A stretch of 55,567 bases of DNA from Litoreibacter sp. (GTDB taxonomy: Bacteria; Pseudomonadota; Alphaproteobacteria; Rhodobacterales; Rhodobacteraceae): positions 1 through 55,567 of the forward strand of contig JAPORH010000015.1 in NCBI GenBank assembly GCA_026710325.1, in the 5' to 3' direction. Numbering within the stretch: position 1 is the stretch's first letter; each line of letters opens with the position of its first letter. Below, piece after piece: positions 41,640 through 49,264 of this stretch. Both the position numbers and the translations under genes were made by a program. The notes beneath the pieces were generated by a model. The model ran no database searches. It was not told the DNA's origin and saw only the letters and a program-made list of their open reading frames with translations.

Positions 41640-41894
41640 TCATTCCCGCCCAACGGAAATTCGATAAACCGATCCTTTCTCGGTTATCGTCCGCTTAACC
41701 GGCGCACCTGACTTCCGCAAAGTTGAAATCGCGGCGCGCGCTGGATGAGGCTGCCATCCGAAGGCCTTTTGGATTTGGGCGACAGAAGCTCCCGATTTTC
41801 GGCAAAGTAGTTTGGTGAGCTGATCCTGCCGCGTTCCTTTGTTCCGCCTATTGGCTGTGGTGTTTGACGTTGTTTGATTGGTCTCGGTTGTCAT
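41640..41894 (-). CDS. DUF3489 domain protein (small winged-helix-like)
   Basis: The 84-residue protein has a Thr/Asn-rich start (MTTETNQTTSNTTANRRNK) followed by the DUF3489 core TRQDQLTKLLCRKSGASVAQ, FGWQPHPARAAISTLRKSG and TITEKGSVYRIS. The core resembles a winged helix, so DNA binding is plausible. ATG at 41894 is preceded by GTGGAG 6 nt upstream; an upstream in-frame start would place coding sequence through a strong hairpin. First gene of the cassette. Confidence 0.8.
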   Translation of the reverse strand: MTTETNQTTSNTTANRRNKGTRQDQLTKLLCRKSGASVAQIQKAFGWQPHPARAAISTLRKSGAPVKRTITEKGSVYRISVGRE

Positions 41895-41900
41895 TTTAAT

Positions 41901-41962
41901 CTCCACTCGGTTCGGTGGGGCCATCCCGGCCCCGGTACTGAGTGGAGCCCGGTCGGACCGGG
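41901..41962 (-). promoter_or_regulatory. Structured leader of the DUF3489 gene: RBS-sequestering hairpin plus palindrome
   Basis: Just before the ATG at 41894, 41901-41911 pairs with 41937-41947 (11 bp, one wobble). Inside it GGGGCC (41917-41922) pairs with GGCCCC (41928-41933) around a 5-nt loop. On the mRNA the GGAG ribosome-binding site lies in the 3' arm of the outer stem, so translation should be blocked when the hairpin is formed. Directly upstream, CCCGGTC G GACCGGG (41948-41962) is a perfect palindrome that could be an operator. Confidence 0.6.
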
Positions 41963-42469
41963 CATTCGCAACACGACACACTACCGCTCGTAGACGCTTC
42001 GAAGTCCAGTCATTTGTCTGAGAGGGGCGGAAAGCAGACCTTCGCTGCGGTTGCGACGCGTTCTAGAGGGTTTGGCCAAAGCAGACGTTCGACGTGGGCA
42101 GGTTAAACTTGGACTATGGGGATAAACTGTCTTTTTGCAGGTACGGCTATTGCTAGCGCAGCATTTCCTCGCACATGCCGCCTAGCTGCCAACGTTATGC
42201 GGCCAACTTCGCCGCATCCGCCATTTGTATGTATCGGTTTCGTCAGAACCGAGTCCGTGGATTTGCTGCTGCCCATTCGAAGCAGAAAAGGCGGAGACAA
42301 GCCGAACCTAGACTTTGGCGCTTCGCCTATGCGATTTTCGTTTGTGTCGGCGGTACATTAAGAGCATTGCTATGCGATCTTCGGCTTGAAATAACGCCGT
42401 CATACTTGATGCCCATTCAATCCAATCGATCAGCCCGATTTCAGCAATAACTAAGAAGGAACGAATGCC
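41963..42469. other. Stretch without a recognisable gene
   Basis: About 500 nt between the recombinase cassette and the MetE-like gene. Open frames on both strands are short, overlapping and low in plausible protein character. It contains a 14-mer repeated with one change (42031-42044 and 42078-42091) and another (42327-42340 and 42370-42383). It is probably decayed island sequence plus the promoter of the downstream gene; GAAGGAA lies 8 nt before the ATG at 42470. Confidence 0.6.
42031..42091 (+). repeat. Degenerate intergenic 14-mer pair
   Basis: AAAGCAGACCTTCG (42031-42044) and AAAGCAGACGTTCG (42078-42091) differ in one base. Both sit in non-coding sequence. From memory, similar AAAGCGGAC-ATTCG words are frequent between genes in Rhodobacteraceae. 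Confidence 0.5.
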
Positions 42470-43603
42470 ATGCCAGTTCTCACCACGCACGTTGGATCAC
42501 TGCCACGCACTCAAGAAGTTGTGGATTTCTTGTTCGCCCGAGAGCGTGACGAGGCCTATGATCAAGCGCAGTTTGATGAGACAATGACCAAAGCGGTTGA
42601 CGAGAATGTGCGCCGCCAAGTCGAGGCTGGCGTCGACATTGTCAGCGACGGCGAAGCTTCGAAGATCTCGTACTCAACCTACGTCAAAGATCGATACACA
42701 GGGTTTTCCGGGGACAGCCCGCGTAACGCCCCAGCTGATCTGAAGCTTTTCCCAAGCTACATGGAGCGCCTTTCAAAGAGCGGTGGTACGGCCAACTATT
42801 CTCGCCCGCAATGCACAGGTGAGATCATGTCTATGGGGAATAACGACCTGAATAAGGACATCGCAAACCTCAAGGCTGCCATGAAGAAACATGGCGTTAA
42901 GCGTGGGTTCATGAATGCGGCTTCTCCTGGCGTGGTTGCACTGTTTTTGCCCAACCAACATTACCCGTCTCGCGAGGCGTATCTCGAAGCTTTGGCCGAC
43001 GCTTTGAAAGCCGAATACGAAACGATCGTGGCCGCAGGATTGGAGGTCCAACTGGATTGCCCGGACCTTGCTCTCTCCAGGCAGATGCTCTTCTCGGAGC
43101 TCTCCGATGATGAATTCATCAAGATTGCCGAGGTGAACGTCGAGGTGATGAACCACGCGTTGCGCGATGTCCCACGCGAAAAGGTCCGTGTGCACGCATG
43201 CTGGGGAAACTATGAAGGCCCGCATGTGTTGGATCTTCCTATGGACAAAGTGTTCAGCACGTTGATGTCCATCGACGCCAAATACCTCTCGTTTGAGAAT
43301 GCCAATCCGCGCCATGGTCACGAGTGGAAGGTTTTCCGTGCCCGCAAGGACGAGATACCAGAGGACAAAGTGCTGTTGCCGGGCGTCATTGATACGACTA
43401 CAAACTTCGTCGAGCACCCTGAACTCGTGGCAGATCGGCTCGCACGGTTCACGGACATTGTCGGAGAGGAGCGTGTCATTGCATGCAGTGATTGCGGTTT
43501 CGGAACCTTCGCCGGATATGGCTCAGTGGATCCTGAGATCGCTTATGCGAAGCTCGGCGCGATGGCGGAAGGTGCATCATTGCAGCTTGCTGAGACGGTT
43601 TGA
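42470..43603 (+). CDS. MetE C-terminal-domain-like (cobalamin-independent methionine synthase II family) protein
   Basis: The 377-residue TIM-barrel protein resembles the catalytic C-terminal half of MetE and related stand-alone methyltransferases. It begins VLTTHVGSLPRTQEVVDFLF and contains VDIVSDGEASK, the zinc ligands His and Cys in VRVHACWGNYEGPH, and the last zinc Cys in VIACSDCGFGTFAGYG. There is no N-terminal MetE domain, so the methyl donor may not be methyltetrahydrofolate; the group also includes epoxyalkane-CoM transferase-like enzymes. The next gene (Fe-ADH) lies 157 nt downstream. Confidence 0.88.
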   Translation: MPVLTTHVGSLPRTQEVVDFLFARERDEAYDQAQFDETMTKAVDENVRRQVEAGVDIVSDGEASKISYSTYVKDRYTGFSGDSPRNAPADLKLFPSYMERLSKSGGTANYSRPQCTGEIMSMGNNDLNKDIANLKAAMKKHGVKRGFMNAASPGVVALFLPNQHYPSREAYLEALADALKAEYETIVAAGLEVQLDCPDLALSRQMLFSELSDDEFIKIAEVNVEVMNHALRDVPREKVRVHACWGNYEGPHVLDLPMDKVFSTLMSIDAKYLSFENANPRHGHEWKVFRARKDEIPEDKVLLPGVIDTTTNFVEHPELVADRLARFTDIVGEERVIACSDCGFGTFAGYGSVDPEIAYAKLGAMAEGASLQLAETV

Positions 43604-43760
43604 TCCGAGCATCCGCAAAAATTTTGCTAAGACCAGTATGCTTTTTTGCAACTGGGATAGACGAGGTCGTATTTGGACTGCAGAGACTGTGAACTCTGTG
43701 GGATAGACGGATGGTCTGTAGGCAAACTCGAGCCAGAAATTTTATCGGAAGAGGTCTGGA

Positions 43761-44927
43761 ATGCATCAGTTCAATATGGGACGCGTCCCACCGGTCACCT
43801 TCGGCTTGGGGCGCCTCTCCAAGGTGCCTGCGCTCGCGAGAGAGTTGGCCGAGGGGCCCGTTTTTGTAATTGCAGATGCTGCTCTTGCTGAACTCGGCGC
43901 AACGGACCACCTGACATTGATGCTGCGGGAAAACGGCATACCTTTCGAGTTGGCGGCAACGGTCTCTGGAGAACCTAAAGAAGCCCTTGTCGATGAACTA
44001 TGTTTGCAGGCTCGGGAGTCGAAAGCGGCTGTCATCGTCGGGATGGGCGGCGGAGCCGCGATGGACGCGAGCAAACTCGCCGCAGCTGTCGCGCGGTCTG
44101 GTCAACGCGTCGAGGATTTTGCGCTTGCGGCGCAACCGCTTCCATCTGAATGTATTCCCGCGATAGCCATTCCAACGACAGCTGGCACCGGCTCGGAGGT
44201 CACGCGGACCTCAGTGATTTCAAAGGCCGATGGATCAAAGATCTGGTTCTGGGGCGAAGAGTTGATGTTCACTCAGGCTGTGCTGGACCCGGAACTGACC
44301 GTGAGCCTGCCGCCGCATATCACGGCTTGGACGGGGATTGATGCGGTTGCGCACGCCTTGGAGGGTAGCACCTCGAAAAACACGAGCCCCGCGGGTCAGA
44401 TTTATGGCTTGGAGGCCCTGCGTCTTCTCGCAGAGTTCCTCCCGAAAGCCGTTGAGGATGGCCAAGATCTTGAAGCCCGTGGGCGTGTCCTGTGGGCCAG
44501 CCTCGTCGCGGGTTTGGCTCTCCACAATTGCAACACGCACATGGGGCATAACATCAGCCACGCCTTGGGGTCGCTGGTGCGCATTCACCATGGTTTGGCA
44601 ACGGGACTCGCCCTGGAGGCCAGCCTTCCGGTCCTCACCTCACGGTCGGAAGGGGCCGAAAACTATGCGAAAGCTGCAACTGCACTTGGCGCGCCCGCGA
44701 AAGCCGCGGCTCTTCCGGAAGCGCTTTCCCAATTGATGCGCGCGTGCGGCATTAATCATGAGCTTCCGGTGGAGTGCGCTGATGTCAGGCGAGAGGCGCT
44801 GACCCATGAGATGAAGAACACAGCCAATATTGGCATGGCCCAAAACTCGGCCTGCGCTCTCAGTGATGCTGACTTGGATGATCTGGCGGGGCGCATGTTA
44901 CAAATCCCGGTGGCGACTGCAGCTTAG
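43761..44927 (+). CDS. Iron-containing (group III) alcohol dehydrogenase
   Basis: The 388-residue enzyme has an NAD-binding N-terminal domain (AAVIVGMGGGAAMDASKLAA, PTTAGTGSEVTRTSVIS) and a helical metal domain with ITAWTGIDAVAHALEGSTSK and THMGHNISHALGSLVRIHHG, which hold the Asp/His iron ligands. It oxidises an alcohol or reduces an aldehyde; the substrate is unknown. An AGAGGTCTGGA ribosome-binding site precedes the ATG. A proximity link to the MetE-like gene is possible. Downstream, 109 nt without genes lie before the small Cys-rich gene on the other strand. Confidence 0.92.
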   Translation: MHQFNMGRVPPVTFGLGRLSKVPALARELAEGPVFVIADAALAELGATDHLTLMLRENGIPFELAATVSGEPKEALVDELCLQARESKAAVIVGMGGGAAMDASKLAAAVARSGQRVEDFALAAQPLPSECIPAIAIPTTAGTGSEVTRTSVISKADGSKIWFWGEELMFTQAVLDPELTVSLPPHITAWTGIDAVAHALEGSTSKNTSPAGQIYGLEALRLLAEFLPKAVEDGQDLEARGRVLWASLVAGLALHNCNTHMGHNISHALGSLVRIHHGLATGLALEASLPVLTSRSEGAENYAKAATALGAPAKAAALPEALSQLMRACGINHELPVECADVRREALTHEMKNTANIGMAQNSACALSDADLDDLAGRMLQIPVATAA

Positions 44928-45036
44928 AGCGCGCGTGGTAGATGTCATTTCCTAGCAGACACACGTTTGTGCAAAACGGCAGCTCTGCACTTTTGTTCCG
45001 TCGCTTAAGAACCCCCCTCCTGCCTTATGGAGGCCG

Positions 45037-45288
45037 CTAGAAGATGTTAGCGACATCGCTGCGCGCAACTTCCGGCGCAGATTTGTGTATCACTGCCCGA
45101 ATCTCCTGAAAGCCCAAGGTGACGATCCTAATTTCGGTTGCCGGCCCCTCACATCCCGGATCGGTACATACCGTCTCGCACACCGACAACAAACACTGAA
45201 CGCCACCGCCCAACTGCTCGCGCACCAATCGCTTAACCCTTTGCGTGTGCCAAAAGCCTTGGGCCTTGTGCTTTAGCGCCTTCTGCAT
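45037..45288 (-). CDS. Small Cys-rich protein with CTDPGCEGP motif, unknown function
   Basis: The 83-residue protein has four Cys (32, 37, 41, 46), three of them in CETVCTDPGC. The rest (EIRIVTLGFQEIRAVIHKSA, then PEVARSDVANIF) is a short alpha/beta sequence. From memory, roughly 90-residue proteins with C-x-(D/E)PGC-P motifs and an IHKP-like tail lie beside CobW/COG0523 genes in other bacteria; I know no assigned function. Its ATG is 2 nt after the stop of the RibD-like gene, so it is the third gene of the hisI-ribD unit under the Zur-type site. The Cys set suggests metal binding. Confidence 0.7.
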   Translation of the reverse strand: MQKALKHKAQGFWHTQRVKRLVREQLGGGVQCLLSVCETVCTDPGCEGPATEIRIVTLGFQEIRAVIHKSAPEVARSDVANIF

Positions 45289-45290
45289 AG

Positions 45291-46034
45291 CTAGGTGCCA
45301 ACTTCATCGAGAGGGAATACCATCTGCGATTTACTATTGCGCTCGTGGGCCTCCACATAGGACTGGAAATCGCCCCAAAACTCATCGAGTTTAGGGATTG
45401 CCACCGTGGTGAGGCCAAGGTTCCCCATCCATCTGAGCAGATGATGCGGGTTTTTGGGTTCGCTCTCCATGGTTCCGGAACGGGTTGTGAGAACCACCTC
45501 AGTCTCGCCCGATACCAAAACACCGTCTGTCCCGTCGGGGATCGCGTCTCCGCTTTCCAACGAAACAACTAACTCTGGCACGCCAAAATGAACGCGGTGG
45601 AAAAAGCCGGACATCATTGCCTCAGCGTCTGCACCACAAACTCCAACCACAACATCAATTCCAGCCTCCTGGAGCGTAGCAAATCCGCCGCCATTTACGC
45701 GTGGATCGGGATCTTGAACGGCGCAAACCACACGCGAAATGCCTACATCGATGATCGCGTCTGTACACGGTGGCGTTTCACCCCAATGGCAGCACGGTTC
45801 CAGCGTCACAAAGAGTGTGGCTCCGTCTGCTACTTTACCGGCTTGTTCAATCGCCTTGCGCTCTGCATGGGGACGACCGCCGGGATGTGTGGCCGCTTCC
45901 GAGACGACTGCGCCGTGTTTTACAATCAAGCAGCCCACAGGTGGGTTAGGCCAAACGTGACCTCGCACCTCACGCGCCAAGCCCAAAGCGCGTTCCATCC
46001 AAGCTTGATCAGAGTTGGGTTGGGTTTGGGACAT
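45291..46034 (-). CDS. RibD-like pyrimidine deaminase with degenerate C-terminal half
   Basis: The 247-residue protein carries an N-terminal zinc deaminase domain that matches Rib[24 protein letters not shown] at 56-58 and [16 protein letters not shown] with Cys81 and Cys90. RibD acts in riboflavin synthesis. The C-terminal part (residues about 150-247) only faintly echoes the RibD reductase domain and is about half its length, lacking a convincing NADPH site. ATG at 46034 lies inside the end of hisI (26-nt overlap). It is either a deaminase-only paralogue or a protein with another role in the zinc response. Confidence 0.82.
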   Translation of the reverse strand: MSQTQPNSDQAWMERALGLAREVRGHVWPNPPVGCLIVKHGAVVSEAATHPGGRPHAERKAIEQAGKVADGATLFVTLEPCCHWGETPPCTDAIIDVGISRVVCAVQDPDPRVNGGGFATLQEAGIDVVVGVCGADAEAMMSGFFHRVHFGVPELVVSLESGDAIPDGTDGVLVSGETEVVLTTRSGTMESEPKNPHHLLRWMGNLGLTTVAIPKLDEFWGDFQSYVEAHERNSKSQMVFPLDEVGT

Positions 46035-46482
46035 CGCCATAGACTTCCATGGGATCAAAGGTCTTGTCGCTTTCGACAAATTGAAGCGGTTGCCCTGCGT
46101 GTTCAGCTGTTGGCACAGCGCGGTAGAAGCAAGACATGTACCCTACGTGGCACGATGCGCCGGACCCGGCGACCTCTACCTTGAGCCAGACGGCATCTTG
46201 GTCATCATCAATTCGCGCCTCAACGACCTTCTGCACCAAACCAGACGTTGCGCCTTTGTGCCAAAGCACTTGACGTGCACGGCTGAAGTAGTGCGCTTCC
46301 CCAGTTTCAATCGTGAGCTTCAGGGCTTTCTCATTCATCCACCCTAGCATCAGTACATCACCACTTTCCGCGTCAGTGGTAATGCATGGCAACAACCCAT
46401 GCTCATCAAACCTAGGCGCGAAGTCGGTGCTTTCCTCAACCTGTTCGACCGAAGTGCGGAGTTGAAATTCGATTTTGCTCAT
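46009..46482 (-). CDS. hisI: Phosphoribosyl-AMP cyclohydrolase paralogue (HisI-like)
   Basis: The 157-residue protein resembles HisI, the zinc enzyme of the third histidine step: [38 protein letters not shown], then [12 protein letters not shown] and [14 protein letters not shown]. Cys111 and Cys118 (C-x6-C spacing) match the zinc Cys pair; the acidic motif reads DDDQDA where DCDxDA is the form I recall. It is not in a his operon but divergent from a COG0523 gene with a Zur-like site 17 nt before its ATG, so it is best read as a zinc-responsive second copy. AAGGTGAG precedes the start. Confidence 0.87.
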   Translation of the reverse strand: MSKIEFQLRTSVEQVEESTDFAPRFDEHGLLPCITTDAESGDVLMLGWMNEKALKLTIETGEAHYFSRARQVLWHKGATSGLVQKVVEARIDDDQDAVWLKVEVAGSGASCHVGYMSCFYRAVPTAEHAGQPLQFVESDKTFDPMEVYGDVPNPTQL

Positions 46483-46498
46483 GGGCTCACCTTGTGGA

Positions 46499-46515
46499 AT
46501 GTTACTTTATAACAT
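46499..46515. promoter_or_regulatory. Zur-box-like dyad in the hisI/COG0523 divergent promoter
   Basis: ATGTTA (46499-46504), CTTTA, TAACAT (46510-46515) is a perfect 6-bp inverted repeat, and the wider sequence GGAATGTTACTTTATAACAT aligns well with the proteobacterial Zur consensus GAAATGTTATANTATAACAT. TATAAC and, on the other strand, TATAAA inside the dyad are good -10 hexamers, so one bound repressor could shut both arms. It lies 17 nt before the hisI start and 50 nt before the COG0523 start. Confidence 0.78.
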
Positions 46516-46564
46516 AAAGCTACTTGCGCAGGAACGCAGGATTGTAAAGAGGACGAACACTCCC

Positions 46565-47665
46565 ATGGACACAATTGATGAGCGTATCCCGGTAACCTTG
46601 CTGACTGGGTTTCTAGGAGCGGGGAAAACGACGTTATTGAACCACTTGATCAATGATCCAGAAGCAGGCCAGATCGCTGTGATCATGAACGAATTTGGTG
46701 CGGCTGGCCTTGACCATGACTTGATCGAGGCATCGACCGAAGAAACGATCCTGATGCAATCGGGTTGCCTGTGCTGCACGTTCCGGGGCGACATTGCCAA
46801 GACGCTCGGGAAACTCATGGCACGCAAGCAGAGCGGTGAGCTTGCATTTGACCGCATCGTCATTGAGACGACGGGCATCGCGGAACCAGCCCCCATTATT
46901 CATACCTTGGTTGTTGACCAGCTTATGCCGCACTACTACCGCATGGACGGGGTTGTGACCGTTGCCGATGCAGCAACTGGGTCGGGCACACTGAAGTCGC
47001 AGACGGAAGCCGTCAACCAGATCGCCCTTGCAGACTTAATCGTCGTCACCAAAACGGATTTGGTATCCGAAGCCGAACTTGCGTCCTACGAGGCGCAGGT
47101 GAGCACGATCAACGACTCCGCGCAACGCATCCACGCCGACCACGGTAAAGTGCCGATAGGCGCTTTGTTCGGATTGTCGGCTCTACGGGAAGACGCGGCC
47201 ACCGAAGATATCGAAGCATGGGTAGGTAAGTCGGAAAAGCCTCAATCACACAACCACGGAGGCCATGATCACCACCACGGACATGACCACGATAGCCACC
47301 ACGGCAACCAAATTCGATCAGCGTCGATCGCGTTATCCGATCCTATCCCGGCCAGCGTTTTTGATTTCTGGCTCGACATGCTGATTGCAATAAAGGGTCC
47401 CGATCTCTTGCGGATCAAAGGAATTATACATGTTGAGGGGATGGACTGGCCCTTTGTCTTCCACGGTGTCCAACACATCTTTGACGCCCCTGTGCCTTTG
47501 AAGGCCTGGAGCGGACAAGATGCGATAAGCCGGGTCGTTGTGATTGCTCGAAACATGAGCCAGGACGACCTTGACGCCAGCCTGAACATGCTCCGTATGA
47601 AGCCAAAGGAAGTCGAAACAACCACCGACGGCATGGTGCACGAAACCGTCGAGATGCCGTTCTGA
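46565..47665 (+). CDS. COG0523 (CobW/ZigA-type) GTPase, putative zinc metallochaperone
   Basis: The 366-residue G3E-family GTPase has Walker A GFLGAGKTTL (residues 15-24), the CxCC metal motif GCLCC (67-71, Cys68, Cys70, Cys71), the base-recognition TKTD, a His-rich loop (SHNHGGHDHHHGHDHDSHHG, about residues 236-255) and a CobW C-terminal domain (LRIKGIIHVEGMDWPFVFHG). The His loop and Zur-like promoter place it in the zinc-starvation subgroup, thought to hand zinc to client enzymes. ATG at 46565 follows AGAGGA; upstream in-frame codons would cover the operator. It ends 3 nt before cysS. Confidence 0.92.
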   Translation: MDTIDERIPVTLLTGFLGAGKTTLLNHLINDPEAGQIAVIMNEFGAAGLDHDLIEASTEETILMQSGCLCCTFRGDIAKTLGKLMARKQSGELAFDRIVIETTGIAEPAPIIHTLVVDQLMPHYYRMDGVVTVADAATGSGTLKSQTEAVNQIALADLIVVTKTDLVSEAELASYEAQVSTINDSAQRIHADHGKVPIGALFGLSALREDAATEDIEAWVGKSEKPQSHNHGGHDHHHGHDHDSHHGNQIRSASIALSDPIPASVFDFWLDMLIAIKGPDLLRIKGIIHVEGMDWPFVFHGVQHIFDAPVPLKAWSGQDAISRVVVIARNMSQDDLDASLNMLRMKPKEVETTTDGMVHETVEMPF

Positions 47666-47668
47666 TCG

Positions 47669-49009
47669 ATGCTGCATCTCTTCAATTCCATGGGCCGCAA
47701 GGTCGAACCTTTTGTTCCAAGTGATCCGGCTCACGCGCGCATGTATGTTTGCGGCCCGACCGTGTATTCCTACGCCCATATCGGGAACGCACGACCGGCG
47801 GTCGTTTTCGACGTTCTAGCGAGGGTGCTTCGCGCGCAGGTGCCAAAGCTGACTTATGCTCGAAACATCACGGATGTGGATGACAAGATCATCGCCGCAG
47901 CGGCAGCGAGAGCGGTGAGTTGCGACGCAATCTCAGCCGAATTCACCAAAGCCTATCACGAAGACCTTGCCGCACTGGGTGTTGCCCCGCCGGATATTGA
48001 GCCGCATGCGACGGCGCATATTGGGCCGATGATCGAGATGATCGAAGGGCTGATTGCCTCGGGAGAAGCCTACGCAGCAGAAGGCCATGTGCTCTATCAC
48101 ATTCCCGCTTTCCCGGAATACGGCAAACTTTCAGGCGCGAACCCGGATGAGATGCTTGCAGGTGCCCGGGTAGAGGTTGCGCCTTGGAAGCGTGATCCGC
48201 GCGACTTCGTGCTTTGGAAGCCGTCGGGAGCAGATCAGCCCGGCTGGGATAGCCCGTGGGGCTTTGGACGACCCGGCTGGCATATCGAATGTTCTGCCAT
48301 GATCCGCGCGCATCTGGGCGCGCAGATCGACATTCACGGCGGCGGTATCGATCTGCGCTTCCCCCATCATGAAAATGAGATTGCACAAGGCACCAAGGCA
48401 AGGTTCTGGGTCCACAATGGCCACGTGACCGTGTCTGGAGCCAAGATGTCCAAATCGCTGGGCAATGTTCTCTTGGTGCGGGACCTGCTGAAGGAAGCAC
48501 CAGGCGAGGCGATCCGCTACGCACTCTTATCCGCGCACTACCGCCAACCTCTCGATTGGACGCCTGAGACCCCCAAGGCTGCGCGCTCGGCGCTGGACCG
48601 GCTGTACGGCGCGCTGCGTGACCAGCCCGCATCTGAACCCTCATTGGATGACATGGTTCCGGTTTTGGACGCGCTCAACGATGACCTGAACACACCCGCC
48701 GCCTTTGCCGCTCTGCATGCGCTTGCGGCACTAATCCATTCTGAAGCTGACCCAGGCCGACGGGCCGAGATCGCGGCCAGTCTACGTAAGGCAGGCAGTT
48801 TCCTCGGTCTGCTTCAGCAAGACCCAGTTGCGTGGGCCCAGGCAGGGGCTGGAGCGGCCGATCGAATCGAGGCACTCGTTGCCGAACGTGCACGAGCACG
48901 CCTTGATCGCGATTGGTCACGAGCCGACGCATTACGCGATGAACTCTTGGAGATGGGCATAGAAGTTGAAGATTCTGGCGGTGAGAGCCGTTGGCGAAAG
49001 CGCGCATGA
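47669..49009 (+). CDS. cysS: Cysteinyl-tRNA synthetase, probably a second, zinc-locus copy
   Basis: The 446-residue class I synthetase has HIGH-type motif [15 protein letters not shown] (His37), KMSKS in [14 protein letters not shown], and all zinc ligands of E. coli CysRS: Cys28 in [10 protein letters not shown], Cys in WHIECSAM, and His and Glu in [11 protein letters not shown]. The length is normal. Because it keeps the zinc site it is not a zinc-free substitute. A second cysS cannot be checked here, but placement between a COG0523 gene and yidD-zur matches published COG0523 neighbourhoods with duplicate cysS. Its stop overlaps yidD (ATGA). Confidence 0.94.
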   Translation: MLHLFNSMGRKVEPFVPSDPAHARMYVCGPTVYSYAHIGNARPAVVFDVLARVLRAQVPKLTYARNITDVDDKIIAAAAARAVSCDAISAEFTKAYHEDLAALGVAPPDIEPHATAHIGPMIEMIEGLIASGEAYAAEGHVLYHIPAFPEYGKLSGANPDEMLAGARVEVAPWKRDPRDFVLWKPSGADQPGWDSPWGFGRPGWHIECSAMIRAHLGAQIDIHGGGIDLRFPHHENEIAQGTKARFWVHNGHVTVSGAKMSKSLGNVLLVRDLLKEAPGEAIRYALLSAHYRQPLDWTPETPKAARSALDRLYGALRDQPASEPSLDDMVPVLDALNDDLNTPAAFAALHALAALIHSEADPGRRAEIAASLRKAGSFLGLLQQDPVAWAQAGAGAADRIEALVAERARARLDRDWSRADALRDELLEMGIEVEDSGGESRWRKRA

Positions 49010-49251
49010 GAGCACTCTTCGTCTGGCTTTTGATCCTACCAATCCGTTGCTATCGGCTGTTCCTGTCGCCGTGGCTTGGTCATTCTTGCCGCTTCCAGCC
49101 AAGCTGCTCGGTCTATGCCATGGAAGCCCTTGAGACCCACGGTCCTCTTCGCGGGCTATGGCTCACGGCTTATAGACTGGCGCGATGCAATCCTTGGGGC
49201 GGGTCTGGGTTTGATCCCGTGCCGCCTGCAAAAAGCTCGCAAATCAAATGA
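49006..49251 (+). CDS. yidD: YidD membrane-protein insertion efficiency factor
   Basis: The 81-residue protein carries the full YidD signature: [20 protein letters not shown], then [20 protein letters not shown] and [16 protein letters not shown]. YidD assists YidC-dependent insertion and normally lies in the rpmH-rnpA-yidD-yidC cluster. Here it sits between cysS and zur, so it is probably an extra copy. The conserved Cys set (CRFQPSC, ARCNPW) raises the chance of metal binding. It begins in the ATGA shared with cysS and ends 13 nt before zur. Confidence 0.9.
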   Translation: MRALFVWLLILPIRCYRLFLSPWLGHSCRFQPSCSVYAMEALETHGPLRGLWLTAYRLARCNPWGGSGFDPVPPAKSSQIK

Positions 49252-49264
49252 AGTTAGGTGTTCC

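Larger units (their letters stand above)
39594..41894 (-). mobile_element. Recombinase / DUF2924 / DUF3489 cassette
   Basis: Three same-strand genes in the order DUF3489, DUF2924, large serine recombinase, overlapping or nearly so, form a cassette that recurs in alphaproteobacterial islands. It lies between tRNA-Gln and a 575-nt stretch without genes. No duplicated tRNA end or matching direct repeat could be found on the far side, so element borders are undefined and it may be a remnant of a larger island. Confidence 0.55.

Noticed and set aside
41915-41933. CCATCCCGGCC resembling the tRNA-Gln 3' end (CCATCCCAGCCA), as a possible attachment-site copy
   Set aside because: Only about 9 of 12 bases match, and the sequence is explained by the inner stem of the hairpin before the DUF3489 gene.
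43615-43650. Terminator after the MetE-like gene
   Set aside because: GCAAAA A TTTTGC has too small a loop, and AGCAT/ATGCT before a T-run is only 5 bp across a long loop. Possible, but not supportable.
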